A DNA stretch of 64,000 nucleotides from Flavobacterium psychroterrae (GCF_018380615.1 NZ_JAGYVZ010000013.1:106575-170574), one strand, 5' to 3'; positions 41,999-52,035 are shown, numbered from the stretch's first letter. Notes: generated by a model not told the origin, from the sequence alone. Program-made: numbers and translations.

Positions 41999-43573
41999 CT
42001 ATTGTCTCCAACGTGGATCTCCCACTTTGTTGTCTATTAATGTTTGATTTTTGATTGTAAAATCACCTGTTGCTGCACCTACAAATTGCGGATCTAATGC
42101 AGTTCCAGATGTATCTGGTCTGTTATTGGCAAGTGCATTAGGGTTAGCAATTAGATTTGGCGAATTGTAATAATTATTACTTGCAAAAGTTGGATTTGCA
42201 GTAACAGCCTCTCTTGTATATGGTGCAGGTGTATTTGCAAACAATGTATTTCTAACAGCTATTACATTGGTAACAAAACGCGTGTATAAAATGGCGTTAG
42301 CAGCAGTACCTAACATATTTGGGTTTGAAATCGTACAGCTATCAATTAATATATTGGTAGTTAAACCTGTAAGACCAGCATCCATACGAATAAAGTATCT
42401 TGCTGTTGCACAATTATTAAAAGTACTGTTTTTAAGCGTCAATTGTCCCATTTGAGAACCTCTGACATCTATAAATTCTCCACCGGTTGTTAATACATTT
42501 GTCACAATAGTATTCTCAATTATTACAGAAGTAATTTTAGCAGCAGTTAAATTTGCACTGATTAATGATATACCATAATCATGTATATTAGAACCACTTA
42601 TTAAAAGTGAACCGTATGTAATACTGTTATCATTATATTTAATAACCGAAACTGCAGCTCCGGCAGCTCCTTTATCGCCTTTTAAATCCAGATCGATTAA
42701 ACTAATATTAGCGGCTCCGTTAGTTAGTACAAAATTCACATGAAGTTTAGGTTTGTCATAACTGCGCAATCCTCTTAAAGTAATTGCTTTATTTAAAGTA
42801 ATTGCTCCTATTTGATTTGCTGCTGTATAATCACCTGGTTCTAAAACTAGTATTGCCCCAGATGCGGCATCAGCGATTTTTTGCATTAAATCATCTGTAG
42901 CTTTAACTAAAATACCTGTTCCAATATCGATTCCGGTTGTAAATGTAACAACACCTCTCTTTTTTGCACCGTTAAGTAATGTAGCTGTATAAGCAGTTTC
43001 TGCTGTTAACCCAGTTACTATTGCAACTCCAGCCGTTTTTTCTGCTGGCGTTATTGCATGTGTAATACCACCCGGAGCAACGGTAATTTGTGTTACATTA
43101 CTATTTGGCGTCCATCTTAAAGTTACTTGTTTCGCTTCTATATCAATTGGCTGTACAGGTAAAAAAAGTTGTTCTGATAATGTTGTAGCTGTCGTTACAG
43201 ACCATTTAGAATCTGCCAATCCTGAATCACTAACTGATTTTATTCTTATTGAATATGTGGTTTCACCCTCTAACGCTACCGAAACTGGTAATTGTGCAGG
43301 AGTTACCTCAACGGTTTTATAGATTGTTTTGAATTCTGCATCATCTGCGCTAAATTCTACAACATAATGATCTGCATTATCATCTTCTTTTGTAGTCCAG
43401 TTTAACTCGACTGTTGTTTGATTTCTAACTTTTGCTGTAAGACCAATTGGGGAAAACTCTCTGGTATTTCCAATTCCGTCTAACAGTTCCTCATTATAAC
43501 TATCGCAGCTTGAAACTGCAAATACAAGTATTAATGTGGCTATTAATCCTTTTAAAATATATTTTGTTTTCAT
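41999..43573 (-). CDS. Surface lipoprotein with fibronectin III and DUF4957/DUF5123-like beta-helix domains
   Basis: A 524-residue lipoprotein with a lipobox at FAVSSC (Cys near residue 23). Two fibronectin type III-like domains cover about residues 35-220 (VELNWTTKEDDNADHYVVEF and AKQVTLRWTPNSNVTQI), followed by a parallel beta-helix (VLEPGDYTAANQIGAITLNK...ITLRGLRSYDKPKLH, then repeated IS-LIDLDL and ITSVIIENTIVTNVL units) and a Trp-containing end (GDPRWRQ). This domain order is seen in pectin-targeting SusC/SusD loci. I set the start at 43573 rather than 43621, giving a proper lipoprotein signal. It is the last gene of the SusC-SusD-lipoprotein unit. Confidence 0.87.
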   Translation of the reverse strand: MKTKYILKGLIATLILVFAVSSCDSYNEELLDGIGNTREFSPIGLTAKVRNQTTVELNWTTKEDDNADHYVVEFSADDAEFKTIYKTVEVTPAQLPVSVALEGETTYSIRIKSVSDSGLADSKWSVTTATTLSEQLFLPVQPIDIEAKQVTLRWTPNSNVTQITVAPGGITHAITPAEKTAGVAIVTGLTAETAYTATLLNGAKKRGVVTFTTGIDIGTGILVKATDDLMQKIADAASGAILVLEPGDYTAANQIGAITLNKAITLRGLRSYDKPKLHVNFVLTNGAANISLIDLDLKGDKGAAGAAVSVIKYNDNSITYGSLLISGSNIHDYGISLISANLTAAKITSVIIENTIVTNVLTTGGEFIDVRGSQMGQLTLKNSTFNNCATARYFIRMDAGLTGLTTNILIDSCTISNPNMLGTAANAILYTRFVTNVIAVRNTLFANTPAPYTREAVTANPTFASNNYYNSPNLIANPNALANNRPDTSGTALDPQFVGAATGDFTIKNQTLIDNKVGDPRWRQ

Positions 43574-43604
43574 CGTAATAACTTTATTAATTTTTTCTAA
43601 GATC

Positions 43605-45404
43605 TTAATAACCGTAATCATTTTTTAATTGATTATTGCTTCCATCAATAAATACTTGCCATATTGGCCAAAATTGTCTGTTATCAGGATTAACGCCTGG
43701 TTTGTACAATGAATTTATCTTAGCATCTGCTGCTGTTCCTGTCCATGTCCAGGGAGTTGCAGTATATGTTACACCAGGATTAGTAGTTTCACCTCTGTTT
43801 AATCCATAGATATCAAGAGATACATTATCTGCTTTATATTTATAGTACAAAGTTGTCGGTACATCGGTATATTTACCTGAGCGGGCTGCTAAATCTGTCA
43901 TTTTTTGTTTTGCCTCATCTAATTTTGCTTTCAATAAATTCCAACGAATAAGACCTTGTTTACGCTCCATTTCTCCGGTAAATTCAAATTTATTTTCTTC
44001 AACAAGAGCATTAAACATCGCTTCTTTACTAGTCAAAGCATTGACATAATCATCCACTTTTACTGCCTGAGCTGTAGGGAATGCTCTTCTGCGAATTTCT
44101 TTTAAATAAGGCGCAGCTGCTCCGGGACCTTCTAATTCGTTAGCTGTTTCGGCAGCAATAAGGAGTACCTCAGCATAACGCATGTACATTTTATTAACTC
44201 CATCATCATTGGTAGAAGTAACATAACGTTTCATCCATTCGTAACGGTATTTACCAAAATACCATGTATCAAGCGTATTTAACTCTTGTTTAGCAACATT
44301 ATTAACTGCTGCACCATATTTGTATGGCACACAAGTAACATCTCTACGGGCGTCAACTTGGTCATAATCATAAAAAACAAATGGTAATGGACCTGCTACA
44401 CCGCCACGGTTCGCTCCATTAGCTTGAAATTGATCGCTAGCCGCAGTATGTTTTACTGCAAACGTAAATAACATTCTGCCACGTCCGTCACCGAAAGGAA
44501 TTTCCCAAAGAGATTCTCCTCCAGCAACTGTGTTCTCTTCATTGTATTTTCTCCATAATCCCTCAAAAGTAGTTTCTAAATGAGCTGAACCACTTTGAAT
44601 TACTTCGCGAGATTCTTTCAATGCCAATGCATACATAGTACCAACTGAAAGTTCCGGATCAGTACTTCTTCTTACGCCATCAGGATATTGCTGATAACCA
44701 CTTGCTGCCAAAGCCAAACGTGCTCTGAAAGCTTTTACAAAAGCTTTATTTATGTGCTCTACAGTACTTGTATAGGGAGTTTCGTTAGGCCATGCAACTA
44801 ATGTTGACGCTTCTCCTAAGTCTGCAATTAATTGTTTATAAAGAATATCTCTGCTTGATTTAGGCAAATATAAAGTTTCAGAAGTTATAGGTTCAAAACG
44901 AGCCGGAACATCACCCCATGCTTTGATTAAATCAGCATAGTAAATAGCTCTTAATGCTAAAGCTTCTCCTAATAATTGTCCCATTTCTGTTCCCGGCAAA
45001 GGATTTCCATATTGACGTAAACCCTTTATACAAACGTTAGCACGCTCAATACCTGAAAACATCATCGCATACGCATTCGTCGTAGTATTCATTTCTGTAT
45101 TACCTGGTTTTGCATCGTAAACACACAAATCTGACTTATCTCCTGCCGTTTGCGAAGCACTATACCATTCTACGTCAGTATTTAATCCGTAATAGGGTAA
45201 GAAACGTCCTCTGTAAGAGTTAGTCTCGGCAAATGGTACTTTTATTCCATCAATAGCTCCTTTTGCAAGTCCGGCTGTAGAGAAAATTACCGAAGCATCT
45301 AATGTTGATTGTGCAGGTGCCTCTAAATAGTCCTCTTCAAATTGTTGACAAGAACTGAATAAACCAGAAATAATCAATCCTGCTATTATTATTTTATGTT
45401 TCAT
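43605..45404 (-). CDS. SusD/RagB family nutrient-binding lipoprotein
   Basis: A 599-residue SusD-like lipoprotein with a signal peptide and lipobox at LFSSC (Cys near residue 19). SusD proteins form the lid of the SusC transporter and bind the incoming glycan or peptide at the cell surface. TPR-like helices cover the N-terminal half (EALALRAIYYADLIKAWGDVPARFEP near residue 150 in two parts; RYAEVLLIAAETANELEG near residue 395), and the C-terminal part includes FEFTGEMERKQGLIRWNLL, a common SusD motif. It lies 17 bases after susC. Confidence 0.95.
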   Translation of the reverse strand: MKHKIIIAGLIISGLFSSCQQFEEDYLEAPAQSTLDASVIFSTAGLAKGAIDGIKVPFAETNSYRGRFLPYYGLNTDVEWYSASQTAGDKSDLCVYDAKPGNTEMNTTTNAYAMMFSGIERANVCIKGLRQYGNPLPGTEMGQLLGEALALRAIYYADLIKAWGDVPARFEPITSETLYLPKSSRDILYKQLIADLGEASTLVAWPNETPYTSTVEHINKAFVKAFRARLALAASGYQQYPDGVRRSTDPELSVGTMYALALKESREVIQSGSAHLETTFEGLWRKYNEENTVAGGESLWEIPFGDGRGRMLFTFAVKHTAASDQFQANGANRGGVAGPLPFVFYDYDQVDARRDVTCVPYKYGAAVNNVAKQELNTLDTWYFGKYRYEWMKRYVTSTNDDGVNKMYMRYAEVLLIAAETANELEGPGAAAPYLKEIRRRAFPTAQAVKVDDYVNALTSKEAMFNALVEENKFEFTGEMERKQGLIRWNLLKAKLDEAKQKMTDLAARSGKYTDVPTTLYYKYKADNVSLDIYGLNRGETTNPGVTYTATPWTWTGTAADAKINSLYKPGVNPDNRQFWPIWQVFIDGSNNQLKNDYGY

Positions 45405-45421
45405 TTTGTAGTAATTTAAAA

Positions 45422-48400
45422 TTAGAAATTAAGATTCATCCCAAAAACCATTTGTCTGCTTCTTGGATAAGGACTTGAATCAACCCCAGGTGTAAGTGGA
45501 TTTTTTCTTCTTGTTGAAACTTCCGGATCAGAACCTGAATAGTTAGTCCAAACAAAAACATTAGTTGCTGTTAGATAGAATCTCAATTTAGAAACTCCAA
45601 GTTTAGATGTAAACATCTCAGGAGCTGTATAACCTAATGTTAAAGTATTCAATCTTAAAAACGATGCATCTTCAACTGCCCAATCTGTAAATATTGCACT
45701 TCTCATATATGGAGACCACATTGTAGTAGTAGCATTAAGTTCTGTTAATGCAGCAGGATCTGTTACTATCTGACCAGAAACAGGATCTAAATTCGTCCAT
45801 CTTTTGCCGTCAGCCATAGTAGAATTTAAATTTTTGTACTGCCCTGAAGCATTAGCCGTTGAAAATTCAATTTTATCAGCATTATATACATCATTTCCAA
45901 TACTCCAGTTAAAAGCTGCCATTAAATCAAATCCATAAGCATTTCCATTTATAACAAAACCACCGGAACTTTTAGGATTAACATTACCAATAACTGTTTT
46001 ATCATTTATATCTACTTTACCGTCTCCATTAACATCTTTCAATTTCATATCTCCTGGTTTAATAGCGCTTCCGTCTCCAACTAAAGTAGTAGCAGTACTG
46101 ATTACACCACTTTTTAAGATATATTTTCCACCAACATAATCAAAGTCTGAAACTTCATATCTTCCATCATTTTTATAACCATACATAGTTCCTAATGAAG
46201 AACCAACTTCTATCAGATAATCATCTCCAATTTGTGAAGAAGCCCATCCTGTAGCCTGTCCAAAATTATTCATAACCCCTAATGAGTTAATACGGTTTTT
46301 GTTTATTCCCATATTGAATGAAAAATTCAATCCGTATTTGGCTTTTTCAATTGCAACAACATTTATAGTAGCCTCGAAACCTGTGTTTTGTGTTTCACCC
46401 ATATTACGATATTGAAAATCGTATCCGGATCCCGGAACTGGAAAATTAATTAATAAGTCACTGGTAACATTTTTATAAACATCAAAAGTACCATTTAAGC
46501 GATTTTTGAAAAATCCAAAATCCAAACCAACGTTTTGAGTCACTGTTGTTTCCCATTTCAAATCAGGATTAGGCATTGTTTTTGAAGGTGCCCAAACACT
46601 GGTAACGCCATTAATCCATGGTGTTGGTGTAGATTGAAAAATTTGAATTTGCTGCCCAACAGGTATGTTATTATTTCCTGCTTCACCATAACTGGCTCTT
46701 ACTTTTAAAAGATTGATCCAGGTTTGATTTTTCAGGAAATTCTCTTCAGAAATTTTCCATCCTGCTGCAAAAGCCGGGAAATATCCCCAACGATTCTCTT
46801 TTAAAAATTTACTTGAACCATCTCCACGAAACGTAGCGGTTAATAAGTAACGATTTTTGTAGTCATAATTTGCACGTCCAAAAAACGACAATAATTTGTC
46901 ATCAGGGCTGTAATAATTATCTACTGATTGTGGTGTTCCTTGTGTTGTTAATTTTTTTGCCTGATCAAAATCAAAAAATGTAGGATATCCATGAATAGTA
47001 CTTGTTACGCTATTTGAATTATATGAAATACTTTCTTCTCCTAAAAGAGCACTTAAATGGTGGTTTTCGCCCATTATTTTTTTGAAATCATAATTCAGTG
47101 TATTCGCATTTCTAAAACGTCTGTCTTTAGTATCAGACATAATCATTGCAGGCATACCCTGTAATGGACCTAATGGAGCATTAGCAACATAGTAAGTAGT
47201 TTGTCCGTAAAAACGATAATCCAGATTGTTATAATTATCCAAACCTAAATCTACTTTTAATTTTAAATTTTCTGCTAGCTCCCATCCAAAACTACCTAAC
47301 ATATTATAGTTTTTACGAAACTGTTGACGATCATTGTCAGACACAGATATTAAAGGATTTATCAATACATCTGAACCATCTCCGGTTACGTCTTCTGAAG
47401 TCAAACCTGGTACCGGAAGTGGCGCATAACCAACAATTGTACGCATACGCGAATCTGTTGAAGATTTTTCATTTTGTTCATTAACACCTCCACCATCAAT
47501 TTCAGTATCCGAATAACGCATAGTAAAACTAACATCAATTTTATCATTTAATTTGCTTTTTAAAGCCAGGGAAAGGTTATTACGTTTATAATCTGACCCT
47601 ATCATAATAGCCTTTTCATCATAATGAGCATAATTAAAATTATAATTAAGCTTATCAGTTCCGCCTCTAATTCCTAAATCACGACTTTGCACCTCACCTG
47701 TACGCCCAAAGATTTGTTTTTGCCAATTATCTCCTTTTAAACCTTTGTACATATCCTGATCTTGCCAATTTCCAAAATACTTAGTATATGAAGATGGATC
47801 AGATGCTACTTTTGTTCCTGTTTGGGAAAGCATAGCATACTCATATTGCCATTTAGTATAATCGTCCGGAGACAAAACATCAATTTGATTAGCAATCTTT
47901 TTCATACCATAAAACATATTGAAATTGACTGCGATTTTGCCATCTTTTCCGCTTTTAGTTGTAATGATAATTACCCCATTTGCACCACGTGATCCATATA
48001 TTGCAGTTGAAGCAGCATCTTTTAAAACCGTCATTGAGTCAATATCAGATGATGAAATATCATTCATACTATTTATTGGAAATCCATCTACAATAATTAA
48101 AGGTGAAGAATCCTGAGTAAGAGAACCACCTCCACGGACTCTAATTTTTATATCCGCATCCGGAGAACCTTCAGATGAAGTTACCTGAACACCGGCAATT
48201 CGACCTGTTAAGGCTTCAGCTACATTTGCTACCGGCACTTTTTTCAAATCGTTACCTGAAATAGTAGAAACTGCTCCAGTCAAATCAGACTTTTTAGCCG
48301 TTCCATATCCAATAACAACAACTTCATTCAGGCTGTTAGAATCTTCAGATAAAGCAACATCAATTTTAGTTTTTCCATCTACGGCTACTTCTTTGGTTTT

Positions 48401-48664
48401 AAAACCAATAAAGGAGTATGTTATAACCGCCTTCGGATTTGAAAGCTTTAATTTATAACGTCCGTCAAAATCCGTTGAGGTTCCATTTTTTGTTCCTTTT
48501 TCTAAAATATTAACTCCCGGCAATGTTAGCCCTGCAGCATCTTTAACGGTTCCTTCAAGTGTTCCTGTCTGAGCATTCATTTGATTGCTCGTGAGTAAAC
48601 ACAATAAAAAAACAACTGCAAAGTAACAACGTGCTCCTTTGTTAAATAAATCTTTAAAATTCAT
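45422..48664 (-). CDS. SusC/RagA family TonB-linked outer-membrane transporter
   Basis: A 1080-residue SusC-type transporter. A signal peptide ends QMNAQ, then a CarboxypepD_reg-like domain (LEGTVKDAAGLTLPGVN, ITYSFIGFKTKEVAV), a TonB box-like segment (NEVVVIGYGTAKK), the plug (ALTGRIAGVQVTSSEGSPD, IRVRGGGSL, IIVDGFPIN, TVLKDAASTAIYGSRGANG), and a 22-strand barrel ending QMVFGMNLNF. All parts are in the usual order and the length is typical. It is the first gene of the operon; the candidate LacI-type operator and -7 element lie about 180 bases upstream. Confidence 0.97.
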   Translation of the reverse strand: MNFKDLFNKGARCYFAVVFLLCLLTSNQMNAQTGTLEGTVKDAAGLTLPGVNILEKGTKNGTSTDFDGRYKLKLSNPKAVITYSFIGFKTKEVAVDGKTKIDVALSEDSNSLNEVVVIGYGTAKKSDLTGAVSTISGNDLKKVPVANVAEALTGRIAGVQVTSSEGSPDADIKIRVRGGGSLTQDSSPLIIVDGFPINSMNDISSSDIDSMTVLKDAASTAIYGSRGANGVIIITTKSGKDGKIAVNFNMFYGMKKIANQIDVLSPDDYTKWQYEYAMLSQTGTKVASDPSSYTKYFGNWQDQDMYKGLKGDNWQKQIFGRTGEVQSRDLGIRGGTDKLNYNFNYAHYDEKAIMIGSDYKRNNLSLALKSKLNDKIDVSFTMRYSDTEIDGGGVNEQNEKSSTDSRMRTIVGYAPLPVPGLTSEDVTGDGSDVLINPLISVSDNDRQQFRKNYNMLGSFGWELAENLKLKVDLGLDNYNNLDYRFYGQTTYYVANAPLGPLQGMPAMIMSDTKDRRFRNANTLNYDFKKIMGENHHLSALLGEESISYNSNSVTSTIHGYPTFFDFDQAKKLTTQGTPQSVDNYYSPDDKLLSFFGRANYDYKNRYLLTATFRGDGSSKFLKENRWGYFPAFAAGWKISEENFLKNQTWINLLKVRASYGEAGNNNIPVGQQIQIFQSTPTPWINGVTSVWAPSKTMPNPDLKWETTVTQNVGLDFGFFKNRLNGTFDVYKNVTSDLLINFPVPGSGYDFQYRNMGETQNTGFEATINVVAIEKAKYGLNFSFNMGINKNRINSLGVMNNFGQATGWASSQIGDDYLIEVGSSLGTMYGYKNDGRYEVSDFDYVGGKYILKSGVISTATTLVGDGSAIKPGDMKLKDVNGDGKVDINDKTVIGNVNPKSSGGFVINGNAYGFDLMAAFNWSIGNDVYNADKIEFSTANASGQYKNLNSTMADGKRWTNLDPVSGQIVTDPAALTELNATTTMWSPYMRSAIFTDWAVEDASFLRLNTLTLGYTAPEMFTSKLGVSKLRFYLTATNVFVWTNYSGSDPEVSTRRKNPLTPGVDSSPYPRSRQMVFGMNLNF

Positions 48665-48841
48665 GGTTGATTGTTTAAGTTATTAATTAGATTTTTGTTT
48701 TAAAGTGGTTTTTTGTGGTTATTCTAAATTTAATCTTTGAACTTTTATTTATTATTAAAGATTAATTTCTTCAATGATAACTTGGGATTTCGTCAGTTTT
48801 GAATTGCAAAACAGATTCATTTTTTACATTAAATAAAAAGT

Positions 48842-48855
48842 TGTAATCGATTACA
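48842..48855. promoter_or_regulatory. LacI-type palindromic operator upstream of susC
   Basis: TGTAATCGATTACA is a perfect 14-bp palindrome. It directly follows, in the direction of transcription, the -7 element TATGTTTG (minus strand, 48863-48856) and so lies over the expected start of the susC transcript. A repressor bound here would block transcription start. Confidence 0.62.
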
Positions 48856-48863
48856 CAAACATA
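48856..48863 (-). promoter_or_regulatory. -7 element of the susC promoter
   Basis: Minus-strand TATGTTTG fits TAnnTTTG. It lies about 190 bases before the SusC start codon, giving a long leader; the -33 TTG is not apparent at the expected distance. Confidence 0.5.
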
Positions 48864-49028
48864 AATATTTTTTTGATATAAAAAATTAAAATTCATAAAA
48901 ATTTCCTAAAATAAATTTAATATGAAAAATAAAAGTGCTTTTTTATATGACATGTGTAATTTAAGTTCGATATAAATATTAAATATATTATTGATATTTA
49001 TTAATTTCTTACGATTTCCTAAAAAAAA

Positions 49029-49044
49029 CAATCGATTACACTAA
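49029..49044. promoter_or_regulatory. Second operator-like half-site
   Basis: AATCGATTACAC repeats ten or more bases of the palindrome at 48842, 190 bases further upstream, with the left arm degenerate. Apart from the two sites and AT-rich DNA, I see no gene in the 648-base gap 48665-49312. Confidence 0.4.
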
Positions 49045-49255
49045 CACTAATTGCAGTATTATAAGTGTCTTTTTCACATTTAAAACAATTTACAAAGTGC
49101 AAAATTTTGTAATAATTAAACTCCATATTTTTAATTGTGTCCAATGTTTTTAAAAAGTATTGCAAACCATAAAGAAAATAAATTCTTACTAACACAACCT
49201 TTACCAGCTATGCGTTAGTACTTTGCAACACAAAAGGTAAAGTTTAAGCACAAAA

Positions 49256-49286
49256 AAACCCTTAAACGAATTTCGTTTAAGGGTTT
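49256..49286 (-). terminator. Terminator of the MFS gene
   Basis: AAACCCTTAAACGAA and TTCGTTTAAGGGTTT are perfect inverted repeats around one base; the stem can extend to 15 pairs in DNA and the RNA would have a small loop from opening the central pairs. Confidence 0.88.
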
Positions 49287-49312
49287 ATATTGTTTTATAA
49301 AGTAAACTACAT

Positions 49313-50488
49313 TTAAGCGCGTTGCAATTGTAAATTACTTTTATGTTTTTGCATTAAGATAAAAGTAATAATCATACCAATAATTGCCATTGCAACACCA
49401 ATAAGATTTGGCGATGCATAACTATATCCCGCAGCCAAAGGCAAACCACCTAAAAAAGCGCCTAAAGCATTACCTATATTAAAACTTCCCTGAAGTGCTG
49501 CCGATGCTATCATTTCTGCACCTTTTGCAGTACGAATCATTAACATTTGAATAGGTGCAATAACCGAAAAAGAAATTGCTCCGGTTAAAAAAGTCAGGAA
49601 TAATGAAACATACTGATTATACGAGAACAAGTAAACTAAAATTAAATCAATTGACATTACAAGCAGTAATGCTAAAACAGTTGGTGCCGGAGAGTATTTA
49701 TCGGCAAGTTTACCTCCTAGAAAATTTCCTACTACCATTCCTAAACCTGCAAGAATTAATATATATGAAACATCTTCGGGTGAAAACTGAGACACATTTG
49801 TCAATAAAGGCGCGATATAACTAATCCAGGCAAATAATCCTCCGAATCCTACTGCAGTAATCCCAATAATTAACCAGGCTTCTGTTTTCTTAAAAAATTG
49901 CAATTGCGTTTTCATATTGACATTCCCGCTTTTTTCAAGATTTGGCATCCATAAAGAGATAAACAAAAACGTAAGCAAACCAACAACCGCAATTAATATA
50001 AAAGTATAACGCCATATAAAATTGTGTCCTATATAAGTACCAATGGGAACGCCTATTAAATTTGCCAGGGTTAAACCAGAAAACATAATTGCAATTGCCT
50101 GAGCTTCCTTGCCTTTATCTGCCAATCGGCTTGCGACTACAGCCCCAACTCCAAAAAAAGCTCCGTGTGGTAAACCGGAAAGAAATCTGGAAGCGAATAA
50201 AAAATTATAGGTTGGTGCAATAATCGAAAGTGCATTAAAAACGGTTAACATTAAGGCTAATATTAAAAGCATTTTTTTTGGCGCAAGATTTCGACCTAAA
50301 ATTACTAATAAAGGAGCTCCAATGACAACACCAAGTGCGTAAGCCGAAATTAAATATCCGGCAACCGGAATCGAAACTTTCATATCTGAGGCAATATCTG
50401 GCAACAAACCCATCATAACAAATTCGGTAATACCGATAGTTAAACCTCCTAATGAGAGTGCAATAAGACTTTTTTTCATTTTTTTCAC
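49313..50488 (-). CDS. MFS transporter (AraJ-like efflux family)
   Basis: A 391-residue major facilitator with about 12 membrane helices. It opens SLIALSLGGLTIGITEFVMMGLLPDIA, the pattern of AraJ/YdhP-type DHA1 proteins; the A motif between helices 2 and 3 reads LGRNLAPKKMLL, and GMVVGNFLGGKLADKYSP is the second copy in the C-half. Such proteins export sugars, drugs or other small molecules; the substrate is unknown. It is divergent from an AraC regulator with TAAATTTG on the minus strand (50522-50515) as a probable -7 element. Confidence 0.92.
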   Translation of the reverse strand: MKKMKKSLIALSLGGLTIGITEFVMMGLLPDIASDMKVSIPVAGYLISAYALGVVIGAPLLVILGRNLAPKKMLLILALMLTVFNALSIIAPTYNFLFASRFLSGLPHGAFFGVGAVVASRLADKGKEAQAIAIMFSGLTLANLIGVPIGTYIGHNFIWRYTFILIAVVGLLTFLFISLWMPNLEKSGNVNMKTQLQFFKKTEAWLIIGITAVGFGGLFAWISYIAPLLTNVSQFSPEDVSYILILAGLGMVVGNFLGGKLADKYSPAPTVLALLLVMSIDLILVYLFSYNQYVSLFLTFLTGAISFSVIAPIQMLMIRTAKGAEMIASAALQGSFNIGNALGAFLGGLPLAAGYSYASPNLIGVAMAIIGMIITFILMQKHKSNLQLQRA

Positions 50489-50580
50489 AAGAAAGGATTA
50501 GACTTTCTATGGTGCAAATTTAACACAATAGCAGATAAAAATAGTTGTATATTTGCGATATAAACTTGTACATTTAAGTT

Positions 50581-51414
50581 ATGACGAAATTTAATCAGTT
50601 TGAAAAACTTGTCATTCATGAATTTGAAGATGACGTATTTCCTCATGTTCCGCACACACATACATATTATGAAATCATTTATATCAAAAAAGGAAGCGGA
50701 ATTCATCATTTAAACAACAATCTGCTTCCTTATAAAACTGGGGATTTATTTGTAATTTCTCCTGAAGATTATCATTATTTTGATATAAAAAAAAGAACTC
50801 GTTTTGTATATATCAAGTTTACAGACAATTATTTTGATTCGAATAAAAACCTATTTTGTGATGATTTGCTTTTGAATACTCCCGAAGATTTCATGCGAAA
50901 TAAATTGCTAAAAGAAACGGTTTTAAAATTAGACGATCCGTGCAAAACGATTTTAAAGAATACTGTCGAAAACATTACGACTTATAATTGCAAAACTGAT
51001 GTGTCGACTTCGCCAATTGTTTTTTATCAGATTCTTTCGATTTTTGGATTAATAAAAGAAACCATCCGATGCATGAATCTGCAAATGAAATCGAATCATA
51101 TAGATAACGAGCAGATTGCGACATACATTCATCAGAATATTTATCAGCCTAAATTGGTTCAGATTAAAGTAATTGCCAATCATTTCAATATTGCCGAGTC
51201 CTATTTTAGTGCTTATTTCAAAAGAACATTTGCAATCAGTTATCGGGATTATATTCATAATTTAAGAACTACTTTGATCGAAAAAAGAATTCATAATAAT
51301 CAATTACCAATCAAGCAAATCGCGTATGAATTTGGTTTTACAGATGAAAGTCATTTATCTAACTATTTCAAAAAGAGAAAAAACATGAAACCTACTGATT
51401 TTAAGAAAACATAA
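50581..51414 (+). CDS. AraC family transcriptional regulator
   Basis: A 277-residue regulator with an N-terminal cupin (FPHVPHTHTYYEIIYIKKGSG with metal-like His residues, DLFVISPEDYHYF) and a C-terminal double helix-turn-helix (IKVIANHFNIAESYFSAYFK and IKQIAYEFGFTDESHLSNYFKKRKNM in two parts, then KPTDFKK). TATATTTG at 50548-50555 fits the -7 element. It lies 92 bases from the divergent MFS gene and probably regulates it. Confidence 0.92.
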   Translation: MTKFNQFEKLVIHEFEDDVFPHVPHTHTYYEIIYIKKGSGIHHLNNNLLPYKTGDLFVISPEDYHYFDIKKRTRFVYIKFTDNYFDSNKNLFCDDLLLNTPEDFMRNKLLKETVLKLDDPCKTILKNTVENITTYNCKTDVSTSPIVFYQILSIFGLIKETIRCMNLQMKSNHIDNEQIATYIHQNIYQPKLVQIKVIANHFNIAESYFSAYFKRTFAISYRDYIHNLRTTLIEKRIHNNQLPIKQIAYEFGFTDESHLSNYFKKRKNMKPTDFKKT

Positions 51415-51483
51415 ATTTGAAATCTTAAATAAATAGCAGCTCTTAAAAATTATTTATAAATTTGTCATTCTAAAAACAATTCA

Positions 51484-51870
51484 TTGACGAAAAAATTCCA
51501 CATATTATTTCTTATTTTAACCCTTGGCTTCTTTTTGATGTCCAATTCAGGTTATGCGTGTGGTAGAACTGAAACTAAAATGAATTGCGAGAAGAAAACT
51601 TCTACAAAAGAAGAAACTTCAGATTCGTGTAAAAAAGATTGTTGCAAAAAAGGTTCTTCTTCTAAAAAGGATCAACATGGCTGCAACGGAAAATGTGATC
51701 ATTCCGGTTGCACAACTTCCGGGTTACAATACAGCATGATATCGAGTAACGAATTTGAATTCAATAATAATCTATTCAATTTCTCTTTTGAGAAAACTAC
51801 TCCATACTACAAAAACAGTAGTATTTCTGATGGTTTTACTTCGATCTGGTTGCCACCAAAAATAAAATAA
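51484..51870 (+). CDS. Cys-rich exported protein, probably metal-binding
   Basis: A 128-residue protein with a signal peptide (to about residue 24, NSGYA) and a mature N-terminal half with many Cys in close pairs: ACGRTETKMNCEKK, SCKKDCCKKGSS, HGCNGKCDHSGC, together with Lys and Ser and His. The second half is plain and Asn/Phe-rich. Cys density of this kind suggests metal binding in the envelope. The start is TTG at 51484; the ATG at 51538 would remove the signal peptide. It lies ahead of the DUF3347 copper gene. Confidence 0.72.
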   Translation: MTKKFHILFLILTLGFFLMSNSGYACGRTETKMNCEKKTSTKEETSDSCKKDCCKKGSSSKKDQHGCNGKCDHSGCTTSGLQYSMISSNEFEFNNNLFNFSFEKTTPYYKNSSISDGFTSIWLPPKIK

Positions 51871-51896
51871 TTCTATTGCTTACAGCCATTTTTGTG

Positions 51897-51948
51897 TTTA
51901 GCCACTAAGGCGCTAAGACACTAAGATTCTAAGCAAAAAAATAACTTT
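51897..51948. repeat. CTAAG-rich repeat
   Basis: GCCACTAAGGCGCTAAGACACTAAGATTCTAAG is followed by AACTTTGCTTTC; the CTAAG vocabulary is shared with the repeats at 15844 and 18601. It is short and unpaired. Confidence 0.5.
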
Positions 51949-52035
51949 GCTTTCTGTTTCTTTGCGAAACAATAACTTCAATAAAATTATTTAACTTAGA
52001 GAAAAATCTAAATTCTCTATCAAAATTCACATAAA

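Noticed and set aside
42267..42455. A plus-strand gene inside the SusCD-associated lipoprotein
   Set aside because: It is antisense to a beta-helix region with regular repeats and has no independent evidence.
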